Source: Punctularia strigosozonata HHB-11173 SS5
Lineage: Eukaryota > Basidiomycota > Agaricomycetes > Corticiales > Punctulariaceae
Direction: 5' to 3'
Assembly (NCBI RefSeq): GCF_000264995.1
Contig: NW_006767435.1
Coordinates: 364,042 to 428,041 of the forward strand
Length of the DNA: 64,000 nucleotides
Within the stretch, counting starts at the first letter, position 1, and every line of letters begins with the position of its first letter. Shown here piece after piece: positions 34,181 to 46,800 of this stretch. The position numbers were made by a program, and so were the translations under genes. The notes beneath the pieces were generated by a model, which worked only from the letters and a program-made list of their open reading frames with translations, had not been told where the DNA came from and searched no databases.

Positions 34181-36115
34181 ATGAGTTTCTTCATACCGCC
34201 GCCCAACATGAATTATCTTGACGCGTACGATATCCGCGGCGACACCGACGCACCCGCGCAGCCGGGTCATCAGACGTTGAACGAGGAGGTCTCGCAGGTG
34301 CACGATACACCCATATCGTCCGACGATAGCCTGCAGCCAACTGATCTCATTTTCGTGGACGATAGCTCGCATCCAACCTCACCGGGTTCTGGAAGGGCTT
34401 CGTGAAACAGGTACGTTTTGTCTACTTTCATCCGACTACTGGGGCGAGACCTAATCGCCTGATATGTAGAGCTCTGCGGCACTACAGACGGGCTTGCAAG
34501 AGGTTGCTCAACAAGCTAAAGATGCACGGAAAGAGCTAAACTGGATCGCGACTGGAAGCTTGGAGGAAGGAGCGACCGCCTCCGGGTCGTCTGCCACCAC
34601 CGAGAAGGAGAAGGAGGCGACGTCCGCACCCACCTCTGATCCCGCCGCCGCATCCTCGCAAGAGGAGGACAAAGAGAACGAGAAAGACCCGAACGCCCCT
34701 TCCACCGACCCTCCGACCTCCCCAACGTCCGCCTCCTTCAACTTCCTCTCCAAACTCCAATCTTCGATTCCACCCTCTCTAGTCTCCACCGTCCAGAATG
34801 CGCTGCCCGATAGCGTAAAGCAACATGCGGCGCACCCAGGCTCGGTCGACTTTGCGGCCCTGCGCACGACGCTCTCGTCCGAGTTCCAGCGCGTTGCGGG
34901 CGTGACGCGCGCGCAGGCGGAAGAGTACGTGCACCGCTCGGAGGGCCTCATCCGGGAGGCGGTCAAACACGGCGGCGATCTCCTCAAGGACGCCGTCAAG
35001 GTCGTCCCACCCGACCCCAATTTGCCCTCTGGCACTGCGAACACGGGCGTAGTGTGGGACGGCACGGACGTGTGGGCGTTCGACGCGCTACCGGTGATCG
35101 CGCCCAGCTCGAGCTCGAGCTCGACGTCGAGTGGGAAGGGGAAGGAGAAGGTACCGGCTCTCAGTTCGGTGCAGGTGCAAGACGCGCAGAAGGCGGTTGC
35201 GACAAGGGCGGAGGCGCTGCTCAAGCGCCTCCGGCATGACCCGGAGATCCTCAAGGCCGACCCGGACGCGGATGCGAGTCTGCAGGACATGTACCCGACG
35301 TGGATCGCGAGGGAGGTGGTCGCGAAGGACGGTGGGATCAACGGCGTGGAATGGGCCGCGCGGATCGAGGAGGCGCTTGGCGACGGCACGGATGGGAAGG
35401 CGCTGCAGGCGACTTACAACGCCTTGGGTAAGCTTGATATTTCGGACGACTTATGGAGGGTGAACGTTGACGGATTGAATAGTCCCGGCGAAGATGACCC
35501 GCGAGACGTTCTGGACACGGTACTTCTTCAGGGTGTACCAGATCCAGAGGGAAGAAGCACGGCGAAAGGCATTGCTTGAAGGTACGCATCAAAGCCATTT
35601 GTGTCTATTCCTCTCAATTTTTTTAACGTACTTACTCGGTGTGATATATAGGCGCTACCCAACAGGAGGAAGATATTGGCTGGGAAGACGACGAAGACGA
35701 CACCTCGGCAACGCCCTCAGGAACCTCGTCCACCACCATCCCAAAGAAGCCACCGCCGCCCATCCGGATCGGCACCGGCGAGCCGGGGCCAGGACCGCAC
35801 TCCGCCTCTGGCAAGACGAGGTTCGATGATGACAGCGACGGAGAGGAGGACGGGACATCGGAGCGATTCCAGGAGATCCCGAAGGACGAGACCGCCAAGC
35901 TGAAGAAGGTGGAGGAGGTGAAGGAGGCTGATAAAGAGGTGGGAGATAAGGACAAATTGGCGCCTGCTATGGATGGCAGTCCGCGACACAGCAGCGAGAG
36001 CAGCTACGACGTCGTGAGCGGGGCGTCAAGCGTGGTGGGTGACGGCGGGCCAGCAAAAGACAAGAAGGCAGGTGAAGCGGACGAGGGCGAGGATAGCGAC
36101 AGCGATTGGGAGTGA
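34181..36115 (+). CDS. BSD domain-containing protein (Dos2-like)
   Basis: BSD domains occur in TFIIH p62, synapse-associated proteins and fission yeast Dos2; in fungi this type is usually a hypothetical protein. Start at 34181 (MSFFIPPPNMNYLDAYD), with an in-frame alternative at MNYLDAYD. Exon 1 ends NEEVSQ, and a short exon gives LASNLTGFWKGFVKQ. A long exon from 34469 begins SSAALQTGLQEVAQQAKD. That exon includes an acidic Ser/Pro-rich segment and WDGTDVWAFDALP. The BSD signature follows at about 35480-35580: PAKMTRETFWTRYFFRVYQI then QREEARRKALLEG. The last exon opens ATQQEEDIGWEDDEDD and ends DSDSDWE-stop at 36113-36115. Joins are in frame. The conserved GWEDD block and acidic C-terminus are typical of fungal homologues. 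Likely soluble and cytoplasmic or nuclear (inference). Confidence 0.85.
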
Positions 36116-36497
36116 TCTCAAGAGTCCGCAACGAATCTGTGCGGAGCTCTCGATCTTCATATCCAGTACGTTCCATGAGGACTGCCATCTATTAGCTTAT
36201 ACCTAGGATTACCTTGGGTTGTTGTATTTACTTTTCATCAATGCATTCCATGCCACTTGCTCATTGTACTCAATGCCGCCGAGAGGACGCCATCATCAAG
36301 AAGGTTTGCAATATGATACGCGAGAGGGGAAAATGTGAAGTTTCATACAGATGGAGCAGCAATGCGGGTATGAGTGCTGAGGCGAAGTTCGGTGCAGAGG
36401 GATACGGGCAGATTAAGCATGGTAAAATAAACGTGAGTGCGACTAGGTGGACGATAACGACGATGAAACAATGCAAACAAACAACAATATTGAAAGA

Positions 36498-39400
36498 TCA
36501 CGCAAAGAGCGCAAGCCCGGACTTTCTTCTCGTAGTCTGGGGAAGCGTACTTCCAGCACGTCGCCCCTTCGGAATATGCGAGCTTGTCTTCGGCGCCGCA
36601 TCCGGGTCGTCAGAGTCATCATCTTCCTCCTCCTCCTCCTCCTCCTCCTCTTCATCTTCCTCCTCTTCTTCCTCCTGTCGGGCAGCTGTGACCTGCCCAC
36701 GCGAGCCGGTCTCCGATGAAGGCGTAAGCAGCCCTACCTGCGGCTGGCTGAACAGGCCGTTGTTCTGATGCTGCGTGAAAAGCTGATTTAGGCCCTTGAC
36801 GCTCTGGCTGAGCCGTGAGGGCCGGGTGAGCGTGACTGGCTTCCCAACGAGCTTTGTACTGGCTTTCGGCAGCTCTGCTCCTGACTGCACCCTGGCCAGC
36901 GGCTGCTCGTCGCTGTCGTTATCACTGCTTGAAGACTCGGATTCAATTTGCGACACTGGCAAAGGAGGCTTCCCCAATGCCTTAGTCAGAGCAACGGCTT
37001 GCGTATTGGTCGGGTATTGGTGTTGCGTCTCGCTCTCCAAGAACAGAGGGTTAGGTGGATCGCTTGTGGCAAGAGCGGCGTCGGTGTTCTGGACCTCCCC
37101 TTCTCCGTCTGAATCACGCGTGAAGACATCTTCGCGAGGCGGCGATGAGGGCGGAACGACCAGTGCCTGCTCGGGATGACGGTCTTTATTCGTTCTGGAA
37201 GTCCCAGGTAACGACCCTTGAGTTCGAACCTCTTCAGCGGGTGCAACGCTGCTAGTCTCTAGCTGGTCGATCATCGACGGATCCTCGGGTAGCATCTCCG
37301 CGTCTGTCACCTCCCCTGCGAGCGTGGCCCATGGGACGGCCGAGGAAGGCTGAGTCAACCGCGATCGCGTTTGGCTTGGCGTCTGGGGAGATGCCGCTTC
37401 CGACGCGGGCACAAGTCCGGTCGGTTCATCGTCATCTTCAGGCTGTTCAGCAGAGGGACTGGGAGCCTCATGCGCTGCTGACCTGTGCTCCACGTCTTCG
37501 GACTCTGGCGTCACCGACGCACCTCTGCTCTTGGACCGCGTTTTCTTCGCTTCCCTAGCCGCCTTCTCTTTGGCTTTCGCCGCCTTCTCGGCCTTAGCCG
37601 CAGCAGCCTTCGCCATCTTCTGCTCCTTCGCGGCAGCGGCCTTGGCAGCCTTCTCCGCCTTGACTTTCTCTCTCTCTGCCGCCCGGGCGGCTTTGACTTC
37701 TTCTGAAAGAGGAGGACGTCCGCGAGCTCGTTTGACCGCCGGCAGGAGGACGGGCGGCGGCAGGGAAGAAAGCGGGCGCATGCCGTTCTTCGGGGAGGTA
37801 GTGGCGGCCATGGCGTCACTGAGCTTCGACTGCAGCTCGGACAGCGTCGTCAGTCCTGGGGTATCAGACTTCTGCGAGGCATTGCCGTGCCGATCTTTCA
37901 TTCGTTTAGACGTCCCGTGCTTGGGCGTTCGCGGGGGCGAGGAAAGCTGCACTTGCGGCTGTGTCGGGGCTGATTCGATGGGGTCTACTTTATCGTCCAC
38001 ATTGGCATCAAACAGATCTTCCGAAGGTTCAATTGGATCCAGGAGGTCCTCTACGTTCTGATGGGAAGATCGCGGCGAGTCCGATCCAGGAACCAGGATG
38101 CCTGCCCACGCTGGAGGCGTGCCTTCGCGAGATTGTGACGGACTCGTTTGCGGTACGATTTCCGACGCTTGCGGTGCTGCGGGTGCTGGACTGGATGTAG
38201 GAGAGGTCGGACCAGGTTTGCCCCTAACCGCTGGTTTACGAGCCGTGATAGTCCCGTTAAGCGTGTCCTCCAGGTTCTTCTCGATGAACCTGGAGTGCTT
38301 GTCGGGTCTCCCTGATTCCGAGTCCTCCACTGTCTGTGCACGACTGCTCGGTGCAGGATGAAAGGTGTCGTCGCTAGAGGCGCCTATTGCCCCGAACGAG
38401 GGCACTGCCGGTTCGGCAGCAGACACCCCTGCAAGTGGCGAAGATGAGTTCGCGTCGGCAATGCTATTGACCACTGGTTCAGATGCCGGTTTCTGGACAT
38501 GCAGCGTGAGAATGAAAAGCGTCAATCATGTAAAGGTGAAGGCCGAACCTCAAGGATTGCGTCTGCCATCTCAGCATCAACAGGTTCGCCGGGAGCATGA
38601 TTTCTGGCACTGTCCACTACAACAGTCGGCACAAAATGCTTCACATGGCCGGTGATCTGCTCCGAATCGGCTGAACTCTCTTCGCTTGGTGCGACGGAAG
38701 TCATCCTAGTGCCCGGATACCGGGTAGCAGTGCGGGCAAGCTTTGGGTCCTCATCCTCCTCGTCAGAATGGACACCCGCATCCTCTAGCAAGCCGTCCTC
38801 ATCATCTTCGTTGCCCTCCTCATCATCCGAAGGGAGGTCGTCCAGAACGCTATGATCCACATGCAACCCAGGGCCCCTGATGATAGCACGAAGGGCAGGG
38901 TCTTCGTCATCGTCTAGAATTGGTGCACGGGAGCGTTCAATGACGCCCACTGTAGGTTCGTCGTCATCCGAGCTCTCGTTAGAGCTTCCTTCGTCCTGGG
39001 TTTCAACGGCGACTTCCTGTATCTTCAACCGCGATGGAATGGTAGGTGCCCGGGAGGATGCTGTGCTCGCAGCAGCGGAGATTGAAGGGAGATCATGTTC
39101 GTCCGATGTGCTGGAACCTGTCGATATGCGTCTGTCCTCTTGTGTGCTGTGCCTCTGCTCCTTGACCTTTTCCACCTTTTCCTGGAGCGTTGGAGGCTTC
39201 TGAGGTTGAATGGGGTTCGCTTTCACTGTCTGGGAAGAGGTCTGTGTCTGAGCCTTGAACGGAGGCGCCGCGTCTGTAGCCTTCCGAGCGTCGTCTGCGA
39301 AGTCGCTGTCCTGAGAACGGACTGTGTGCCCCTCCTTGTCCTTCGGTTTGTTCTCTACTCCGATGTGAGCAGAGCCTGCAGGCAACGCTGCTGGAAGATA

Positions 39401-41131
39401 CGGACTGCGATTTGCTGCGTTGATCGCTTCAACCAGGTCGATCTGAGGTGTACTGGGGACAATGGTTGCATCACCTATCTGCTTCTTCTTGCCGCGATGC
39501 ACTGTAAATGCCAGTAAATGCCAGGAACTGCGATCACGAGCCTGCACCTACCAGCTGCGCCCTCGCAGCTCCCATCGTCTCTCTCGATGTTGGCGTCGAC
39601 CTTACGGCGCTTCCGAGCTTTGAGCAGAATCAGCATGAGCACACAAATATGAGGAAGATCACTCACATTCTGATGACGCTGGAGCCCCCTCCCGAAGAGT
39701 AGCCCTTTCAATGTTTCTTTTGTTACCTGTGCTTGACGGTGGCGCAGCATCATCGGTGGGGGTGGTAGCAACCCTGGCAGGTGCGTCGAGCGGGAGTGTT
39801 GGCTGTCGGAGCTTCCGCTCCTTCTTTTGGCGCTTCTGCTCCGTCTTATCCTTCCTGGTAAGCGTGTTTGCCTGCGGGGTATCATTGGCAGGAGGCGCTG
39901 TCGGCACCGACGCAAAAGCAGGGATGACAGCTGGGGCCGTCTCCCGATCCGGAGTAGGAGCGACCGACGAAGTCCTTTTGCGTCTCCTTTTCTTGTGTTT
40001 GGATGTTTCAGTGAGTGTCGCGGAGATGTTGTCTAGATGGCCATCTTTGGACAGGGCTTTCTTTTTCCCCTCCGCATCCTGCTTGTCGCTCTCTGCAGAG
40101 GGTAGGAACCCGGCAGCTGACCTCGACGGGCCAGCGAGAGCGCTTGTTAACGATTCGCTCACGTTCCGTCGAGAATCCGAATCTTGACCAGCAGGTGAGA
40201 GTTTCGCCTTCTTGTCTTTCTTTGCCGCCTTCTTGTTGTTGACCGGAACTCCATTGGTCCCATCATCACCAACGAACTTAGCAGCGGACGACGGCGCAGT
40301 ACCGCCGCGTCGACTTTCAGCAGAGCGAGCCAAGATCGACTCCTTGGACTCATTACTCGCTAATTTTTTAGGCTTCTTGGGCTTGAAAGCCGGCTCAGAC
40401 GAGGATGAGGCCGGATTCACGAGTGCGAGCGCATAGGAGATCATCTCGTCCGGGATGACGGAGGACTCTCGTGACTCTACGTCGTGGGGAACCAACCTTG
40501 GGCGCGCCTGGGGTGCTTCAACGGATGCCTTGCCCTGCACGGGTCCAAGAGAGGTCTTGCGCTTTTTAGGCTTAGGCCCAGCGTCGTCTCTTTGAAGGGA
40601 CGAGTTGATGGTGCGTGCGAGATCCTTCGCAAAGCTGTTCGATGGATCCGGGACCGGCTCCTTCGTCCGATGGCGAGCGGAGGCAGAAACAGGTACAGGC
40701 GGAGGGGGCATCTCCTCGGCATGCAGAGAAACGTTAACGTCCACCGAAGGCGTCGACTTCGCAAACACATGAAACGCCGACATGTCATCCTCTGTGTAAC
40801 GTATGTTGATATTGAGACTGAGAAAACCGACATGCACGAGGAGAGCAGCGTACGCACTGTCGGAGAGAGCGATCGCCCTGCCGTCCCTAAGCCATTCCAG
40901 CTTCACCGACGCGTGTTTCTCAACACCGAGCTTTTTCCTCACCACCATCTTCAATTGCTCCAGCGTCTCGTCTGTGCCAGCGCCGCCCGATCAGCAGCGC
41001 ATACACACGAAGAGGAAGCAGAGCGATTGCAGCTTGCCTTCCACGAGCAGCCTCGCAAAGCCCGGCCGGTCGGGCACGTTGAACACGACGAGCGCGGGGT
41101 CCGCCTCACGCTTGCGTTTCTTGCTGTCCAT
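36498..41131 (-). CDS. Large low-complexity nuclear protein with ubiquitin-like N-terminus
   Basis: I do not recognise this protein. The ATG is at 41131-41129 (MDSKKRKREADPALVVFNVP). The first ~110 residues, split by a very short intron near 41000-40965, look like a small alpha/beta fold: LEQLKMVVRKKLGVEKHASV, LEWLRDGRAI and YAALLVHVGF. After that the sequence is almost wholly disordered: Lys-rich patches (KKDKKAKL, KHKKRRRKRTS), acidic runs, an AT-hook-like RARGRPPL, an Ala/Lys heptad stretch around 37560-37720, and a poly-Glu tract near 36626-36680. It ends GLALFA-stop at 36498. Long exons lie at 40954-39710, about 39500-38560 and 38510-36498. Total length is about 1,250 residues. The composition suggests a nuclear or nucleolar scaffold. 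It shares a short divergent promoter with the NDUFB2-like gene. Confidence 0.6.
36624..36680. repeat. (CCT)n/(GAG)n tract encoding poly-Glu
   Basis: An imperfect run of CCT/CTT triplets on the plus strand, read on the minus strand as about 20 Glu/Asp codons near the C-terminus of the large nuclear protein. It stays in frame with the protein, so it is a coding microsatellite. Confidence 0.85.
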
Positions 41132-41352
41132 CGCGGAAACCGATGGCGAGGGCATCCCCGTCGTCGCACACGCGGTTTTTATCCGACGGACGAAAAGAGC
41201 GCGGCCCCTGCGATGTGGACGGCGAAGTGATTATTGCGCGCGGCGTTTGCCGAGGCGATTTGAATTGGGTCGCGGTGAAGACGGACGCCACCGGGTGCCA
41301 AACCGGGCCAAATACGCCCCGCTGCTCCCGACCACGACCTAACAAATTCGCT
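41132..41352. promoter_or_regulatory. Bidirectional promoter, nuclear protein / complex I subunit
   Basis: The two divergent ATGs are only 221 bp apart, so both core promoters must lie in this GC-rich interval. I see no canonical TATA box for either gene. Confidence 0.5.
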
Positions 41353-41736
41353 ATGGCTGCCTCTGGTGAATGCTCATGGCTTTTCTAATGATCTCTTGGT
41401 CCACCCACTTACCATGGGATGTCTTGCTACGTGTAGCACCGGGCGCGGGATTCCACCCCCACCTTCCTGGCTTCAAACACAAGTTCCTGGGCACGCTGCT
41501 CGGCGGCTCAATGTGGTTCTTTATATTCTACCGCGCGAGGTGCGTTTGATCCTGGACATATGCGCCAGTATGAGACTCTGATGTGTTCTGCGATGCAGGA
41601 AGGATGGCTCGAAACTGCTGGTGAGTTGCGCATTACATGCCTGTTGGTCCGCCATGAAGTAATGGTTATCCGACAGGGCGGTCATCCATGGGAGCACCAC
41701 GGACATGGACACGAGGAGCACGATGGCCACCATTAA
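41353..41736 (+). CDS. NADH dehydrogenase beta subcomplex subunit 2 (NDUFB2)-like protein
   Basis: A small accessory subunit of mitochondrial complex I, single-pass in the inner membrane. Four exons encode only about 65 residues. Exon 1 (41353-41365, 13 nt) gives MAAS. The next exon starts after CGTGTAG near 41437 and encodes APGAGFHPHLPGFKHK then LGGSMWFFIFYRAR. A third gives KDGSKLL. The last, after CGACAG, gives GGHPWEHHGHGHEEHDGHH with TAA at 41734-41736. The pattern HP...G..LG..MWFxIFYRAxxDG..LLG..HPW followed by His/Gly matches plant and fungal NDUFB2 proteins as I recall them. The His-rich end is typical. A simple open-frame scan misses this gene because of its tiny exons. Confidence 0.8.
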
Positions 41737-42739
41737 TCTCAGAAGCACTCTGTACGCGTCCGTAGATCTCTCGCAGAGACAAATCGATTTCCTCGCTTCG
41801 CGCCCGTGCCTCTCTCTTATGCACGTATACAAGCCCTCACAATACACTGGCGAGCGTAAAGCATGGAGTGACGGTTATTGGATGAAGGTACGAGTAACAG
41901 GCTACCTAGCAGCCCGTGACTTGCATCCATCGCTGCGACATTCGACTTGGAGAATTCCGAACGGTCAAACACGCCAAGATACGGGGACAACGGACCCTCG
42001 TCATTCAAGACTCTCCTTGCTGAAGAGTTCTGCTGAACCGTCCCCCATTATAAACATCCTCGCGGTAAGACCAGGGTCCAACGCTGCAAACAGCAAGGGA
42101 ACTCTCCTAATAGGGCAGCTGTGATTGGCGCCCTGTGTTTTCCCTGACTCTCTCCCGCTCCGCTCCTTCTGTGCGAGTGACGAAGCACAGTCTAGGGCAC
42201 ACGGTGTGCATGCCCTTCTCTGACGCGCTCTTAAGTATGACCTTCTTGCCTCTGTGACGCAAACTCGGCCAGCCTCGACCTGCACCTTGGGCAATCGATG
42301 TTACGAACTAGGAAGCCGCGTGGGGTCAACTTTGCATAAGCTTATCTCATGTCGTCCAGCACTATATGTACATATATGAGCTCCTTTCAAGACGATCCTT
42401 CGAAGGAAGGGTCCTCTCTTCCTACCGTCTTGCTTCGCGTCTGGACGGTCGACCGTCGCATCATCATGTTCGCAGCACAATACCGCGTGCCGTGGATCGT
42501 GATCTTATGGTCGGGTATCCGGACATTCTTCCTGTTCATCGGGAGTGAGAACATGCTTTGGTACGTCGCGTTGCAACGCTTTCTCTCCTCGACTTTGAGT
42601 GGGGAGGGCGCAGCTTATTCTCCCCGCCAGGTGGAAGTACACAAAGGGACGGCGAAACGGGGGGGCAGACCATATTGGTGTGGCCATAAACGACCTCTTG
42701 CCAGATCATCGACATGTGTTGACTTGCTCGCACGAACAG
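41737..42739. other. Intergenic region plus unresolved 5' end of the dioxygenase gene
   Basis: About 1 kb. A plus-strand frame from 42349 runs into the dioxygenase exon at 42740 but reads through probable intron sequence. The true first exon of that gene probably lies within 42460-42640. Nothing else is supported. Confidence 0.4.
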
Positions 42740-43599
42740 GACCGGCTTATATCCTTGGCGCGCCGAACCGCAACGTCGCCGATGGCAAGGCCGTCATGGC
42801 GGCCTACGACCAGCTGAAGGGTGCGTTGAGCTTCGCACCCGAGTCAGGGCAAGCGCTGACCTGGTGTCATTCTACCTCACAAGCGTTCGTGCCGTACCTT
42901 TTGACGCTGCGCATCACGGATTCCTCAGGACATGCGATACCGAACGCCAAGGTCGATTTCTGGCAAGTGCGCGCCTCCTGCTCCTCCGCCTGCCCTTGCT
43001 TCGCCCATGGCCAACGTCCTGACGTTTTTTGCGGTCACGACCGGCAGGCTGACTCGGAAGGGAATTATTCGGTCACGGAGTACGCGCTCCGGGGGAGGTT
43101 CGAGACGGATATCGACGGGAGGGTGGAGGTGCTGACGGTCCCGCCGGGGAAGTACGGCCCGATGAACCACTATCGGGCGGGACACTTCCATATGACGGTC
43201 GGTCCGCCGCGGGGGCTGAAAGGGCGGTGGGACGAGGTGACCACACAGCTGTACTGTTGCCCCAGGAACGACTTTCAGGACACGAGTTTCGATTTGTGCG
43301 TGGCCTTCCCCCCTGCTTACCTCCTCGGTGTCTGTTGAAACTAATGGGCCCTTTTCGCGTGCTATATCCGCAGCTTGAACTGGTTCCGTCCGCCGCGTGC
43401 GGGTAACCTGCTCAAGTCGTGGTCTGCAGCCGGTGACGACGGTGTCATGGGCTTCCCGCCGCTGGCCGACGAAGAGGTGAAGAAGAGGGCCGGGTGGTGG
43501 GATAGCAAGTTCGAGGCGGCTGGACACGGCGAGCTGAAGGTCAGGGCGGGGGCGGAGTACACGTTGGCGTTGAACGGGGAAACGAACACCTGGTTGTGA
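42740..43599 (+). CDS. Intradiol ring-cleavage dioxygenase (first exon unresolved)
   Basis: Non-haem Fe(III) enzyme that opens catechol-type rings between the two hydroxyls, part of aromatic or lignin-derived compound breakdown. The first clear exon starts at 42740 after GAACAG: GPAYILGAPNRNVADGKAV. The next gives AFVPYLLTLRITDSSGHAIP then NAKVDFWQ. A third opens ADSEGNYSVTEYALRGRFET and includes VPPGKYGPMNHYRAGHFHM, and the last gives LNWFRPPRAGNLL with a stop at 43597-43599. Likely iron ligands are the Tyr of GNYSVTEY, the Tyr of GKYGP and the two His of HFH. Introns follow DQLK (phase 1), FWQ and DTSFD. The protein resembles short fungal aromatic-compound dioxygenases that lack the N-terminal dimerisation domain of bacterial enzymes. 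No signal peptide could be assigned. Confidence 0.85.
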
Positions 43600-43805
43600 T
43601 CATCCCAGCCATGCGTTTGATGTTTAGCACCGCTACTCGTGCTGGACACCATTGATGCCCATCGTTGTGTGTGTCAAGTGTATATCACTACGTTGAATCC
43701 CGAACGGCCGGGTAAGCATATGTTGCGTGCGAGACCCATTGCGTCACCGGTGCGTCCTCAGTTGCCGACGAGGACTTCTCGCTCGACCGCTTCTCGACCG
43801 CCTTC

Positions 43806-46800
43806 ATGTTCCGAAAGATGGAAACGCCATTCGGGCTCCCCGCATCTCTCGGCGCTGGCAGTGCAGTGCGATCAACGGCATTGGCCAGCGAGCACGAGTT
43901 CCCGAACGACAGGCGCTCCGCCCCAACGTGCATGGGAACTATGACCTCATCACCGCCCAATCGAGGTAAATTCCTGTTTGACTCGCGCCGTGTCCCCCGC
44001 CCCCATGTACCTTGTCCAATAGCAGTGCTGGTGCACCTCTCTCATCCCTATGCACTCATTCTAAATGCCCATAAGACCCCGCCGAAAGACCATACACGAA
44101 CGCTTTCGTCAACGCGGAGCATGATCGACCACGAACAATCGCTCAGAGCCCTCTATTACTCTCCTTTCCCGTCAGGTGTGTGGAGCTGTGGCAGGCGTCT
44201 TGATGCAAGGTGCGAGGTGTTGACTGGGGCTGCAGTTATTTTAGATGCCGATAGGAAGGTGTGCTTGGTTAACCGCGAGGCGGAGAAGGTACGAATCTGC
44301 CCGTTGACCGTTCGATGTCAACGCCTCAAACCGCCTTCCCTGTAGCTCCTCCACGCCTCGCAAGCCGCTTGCGAAGGAGCCTGCCTTGACTCCTTCGTGA
44401 ACCCTTCCTCCCTCAGCGCGTTTCATCTCGCGCTCAACGCCGCAGCGGCTGGCAGCAGTGGCGACGCGCGCAGCGGCCCCGTCAAGACGCACCTCACCTT
44501 CAGCTGCAATGGTGCGGGCTCGCTCGAGGCCGTCGTCCACATATCCGGGTGGCAGCCGGCGGAGGGCACCTTCAGCGCGCCGTCGTCGAGCGACAGCTTA
44601 CCTCTCAAGCGACAACCAATCCACGAAGCGTACTACAGCGTCGGCTTCGTCCCGACGTATACCGTCCGGCAGCCTGCCGACCCATCCTCTTCGCCCACCT
44701 CTGCAGATACCCCGCCGACGACATCTCCCACCTCTTCCCAATATACACATTCTCCCTCTAATAACCAAACACCGCTCCCCATCTCTCCGTCGACACCCTC
44801 CCATATTACGACCTGCCTCTTGGACAGCATGGACGTCATGCTCCTCGCCGTCGGCTTCGAACACGAGCTCAAATACGCCAACGCCGCCTGCCGCTCATAC
44901 TTGCAGCGCTACGGCCTGTGCGGCAACGATCACGCCGCTACGTCGGAGCTGCTCGCGCGCGGGCTGCGCATGGTTGAGCTCACCTTCGGCAGGGCGCTCC
45001 CGTTCCAGGACTGGCCCGCGTACCGCGCCGCGCGCGGCGAGGTCGTGGAGGAGCACCTGCTCGACTGCGAGGTTGTCGCGACGGGCGCGCGCCGGATCCT
45101 CCGCATCGCGGCGACGCCGCTGCGCGACGCCCACGGGACGCTCATGGGCGGCCTTGCGCGGTTCCTGGACGTGACGGACTTCGAGCGCGCGGTCGGGCGC
45201 GAGATCGCGGCCAAGGGCGAGCAGTATTTTCAGCTCGTGTGCGAGTCGATACCGCAGTGAGTGGCGCGTGTTTTTGTTCTGGGCGGGCGTTTGAACCGGT
45301 TTTTTGGCTGATGTATTCGGCCGATTTTTTTGGTGTAGGATCATGTGGACCGCGCGACCCGACGGGTTCCACGACTGGTTCAACCAGACGTGGTGGAAGT
45401 TTACGGGCGCGTCGGTCGAGAGCAGCATGGGCGTCGGCTGGCGGTCAATGTTCCATCCGGAGGATATGGCGGAAGCTAACAAGTTGGTGTTTCTGCCGTT
45501 CATCCTGGGGTTCCGAGCGCACGGCTGATTGAAGGGGGACACGCTTTAGGGTATGGTCTCATTCGTTGCGAACGGGCGAGCCGTACAATGTGCAGTATCG
45601 GTGCAGGCGTCGAGACGGCGTCTGGCGCTGGATGCTGGGAACCGCCCGGCCTTTGCGCGACGGCAGTGGTGCGTGCTTTCGGATGGCTGTTGCAAGGTAG
45701 GAAGTTCGTACTGACGATGTTCTTGCTCGGCTTTTTATCTGTAGGTGAGATCGTGAAGGTGAGGCCTATCTACGAATCGTTGGCAATGCCTTGGGGTATC
45801 TAACCGTGCGTTCTAGTGGTTCGGAAGCTGTACGGATATCAATGTGAATCCACATCCGTTTCTGCGTGGGAAGAGGACGCTGATTTTCCTGCGTCAGGAT
45901 ACCGTTGAAGCTTTGTACGGCGCACGAAGATCGCAAGCCCACTTATCGTCCGTGATCACTCACGCCGCGATCACTCTCTGGGCCGTGGACAAGGTATACC
46001 TTCGCTCGTGTTTGGCAGACCGTAATGACAGGTGCTGAATCGATGACGACAGAACGGCGTTATCACGGTCGCCGAAGGCGACGGCGCGAAGAGGCTCAAG
46101 CTGGTGCAGACCAGTCCCGCGGACAGCGCGGAGCAGTCGCCGACGCAGCAGCCCGCGCACCTCGACGGCGGCCCGCGCGCACGGGCGAAGCCCGGTCGCA
46201 CGCACAGCCCGACGCTGGTCGGGAAGAGCATCTACGACGTGTGGAAGCCGGAGACGAAGGAGTACATCGCGCGCGCGCTGGGGGGCGAGACGGTGGTGAA
46301 GGAGATGGAGATGGACGGGCGCTGGTTCAGGACGTCGTATACGCCCATGCGCGAGCGCTCGATGCTGTTTCCGTCGGGGTACTCGGAGCTGACGGAGGAG
46401 GAGGAGGAGATCACGGGCGTTGTCGGCGCGAGTATGGATATTACGGCGCAGAAGGAGGCGGAGAAGATGATGGAGGAGAGCGCGAGGGAGAAGATGAGGG
46501 CGTTGAGCGCGGAGACGGCGGCGAAAGGTGAGAGACCGTTTGCGTGACCATTTTCCTTCGGATGGGTGGCTCACGTCGGTGCGTAGAGGCTAGTCGGCTC
46601 AAGAGCGAGTTTTTGGCGAACATGAGCCACGAGATCAGGTTAGTGCATCGTTTTGCTTAGGGACATGCGCGATATGGTATGGCCTGCCTAACCTTGGCCT
46701 TACAGAACTCCCATAGCAGGCGTTATCGGCATGTCGGAGCTCCTGTGCAGCACTCCGCTCACGCAGGAGCAGCGCGAATACGCGGAGAACATCCAACGAT

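Noticed and set aside
46025-46531. Arg/Gly/Asp-rich plus-strand frame inside the histidine kinase gene
   Set aside because: Alternative frame of a kinase exon. The kinase reading ([20 protein letters not shown]) is clearly the protein-like one.
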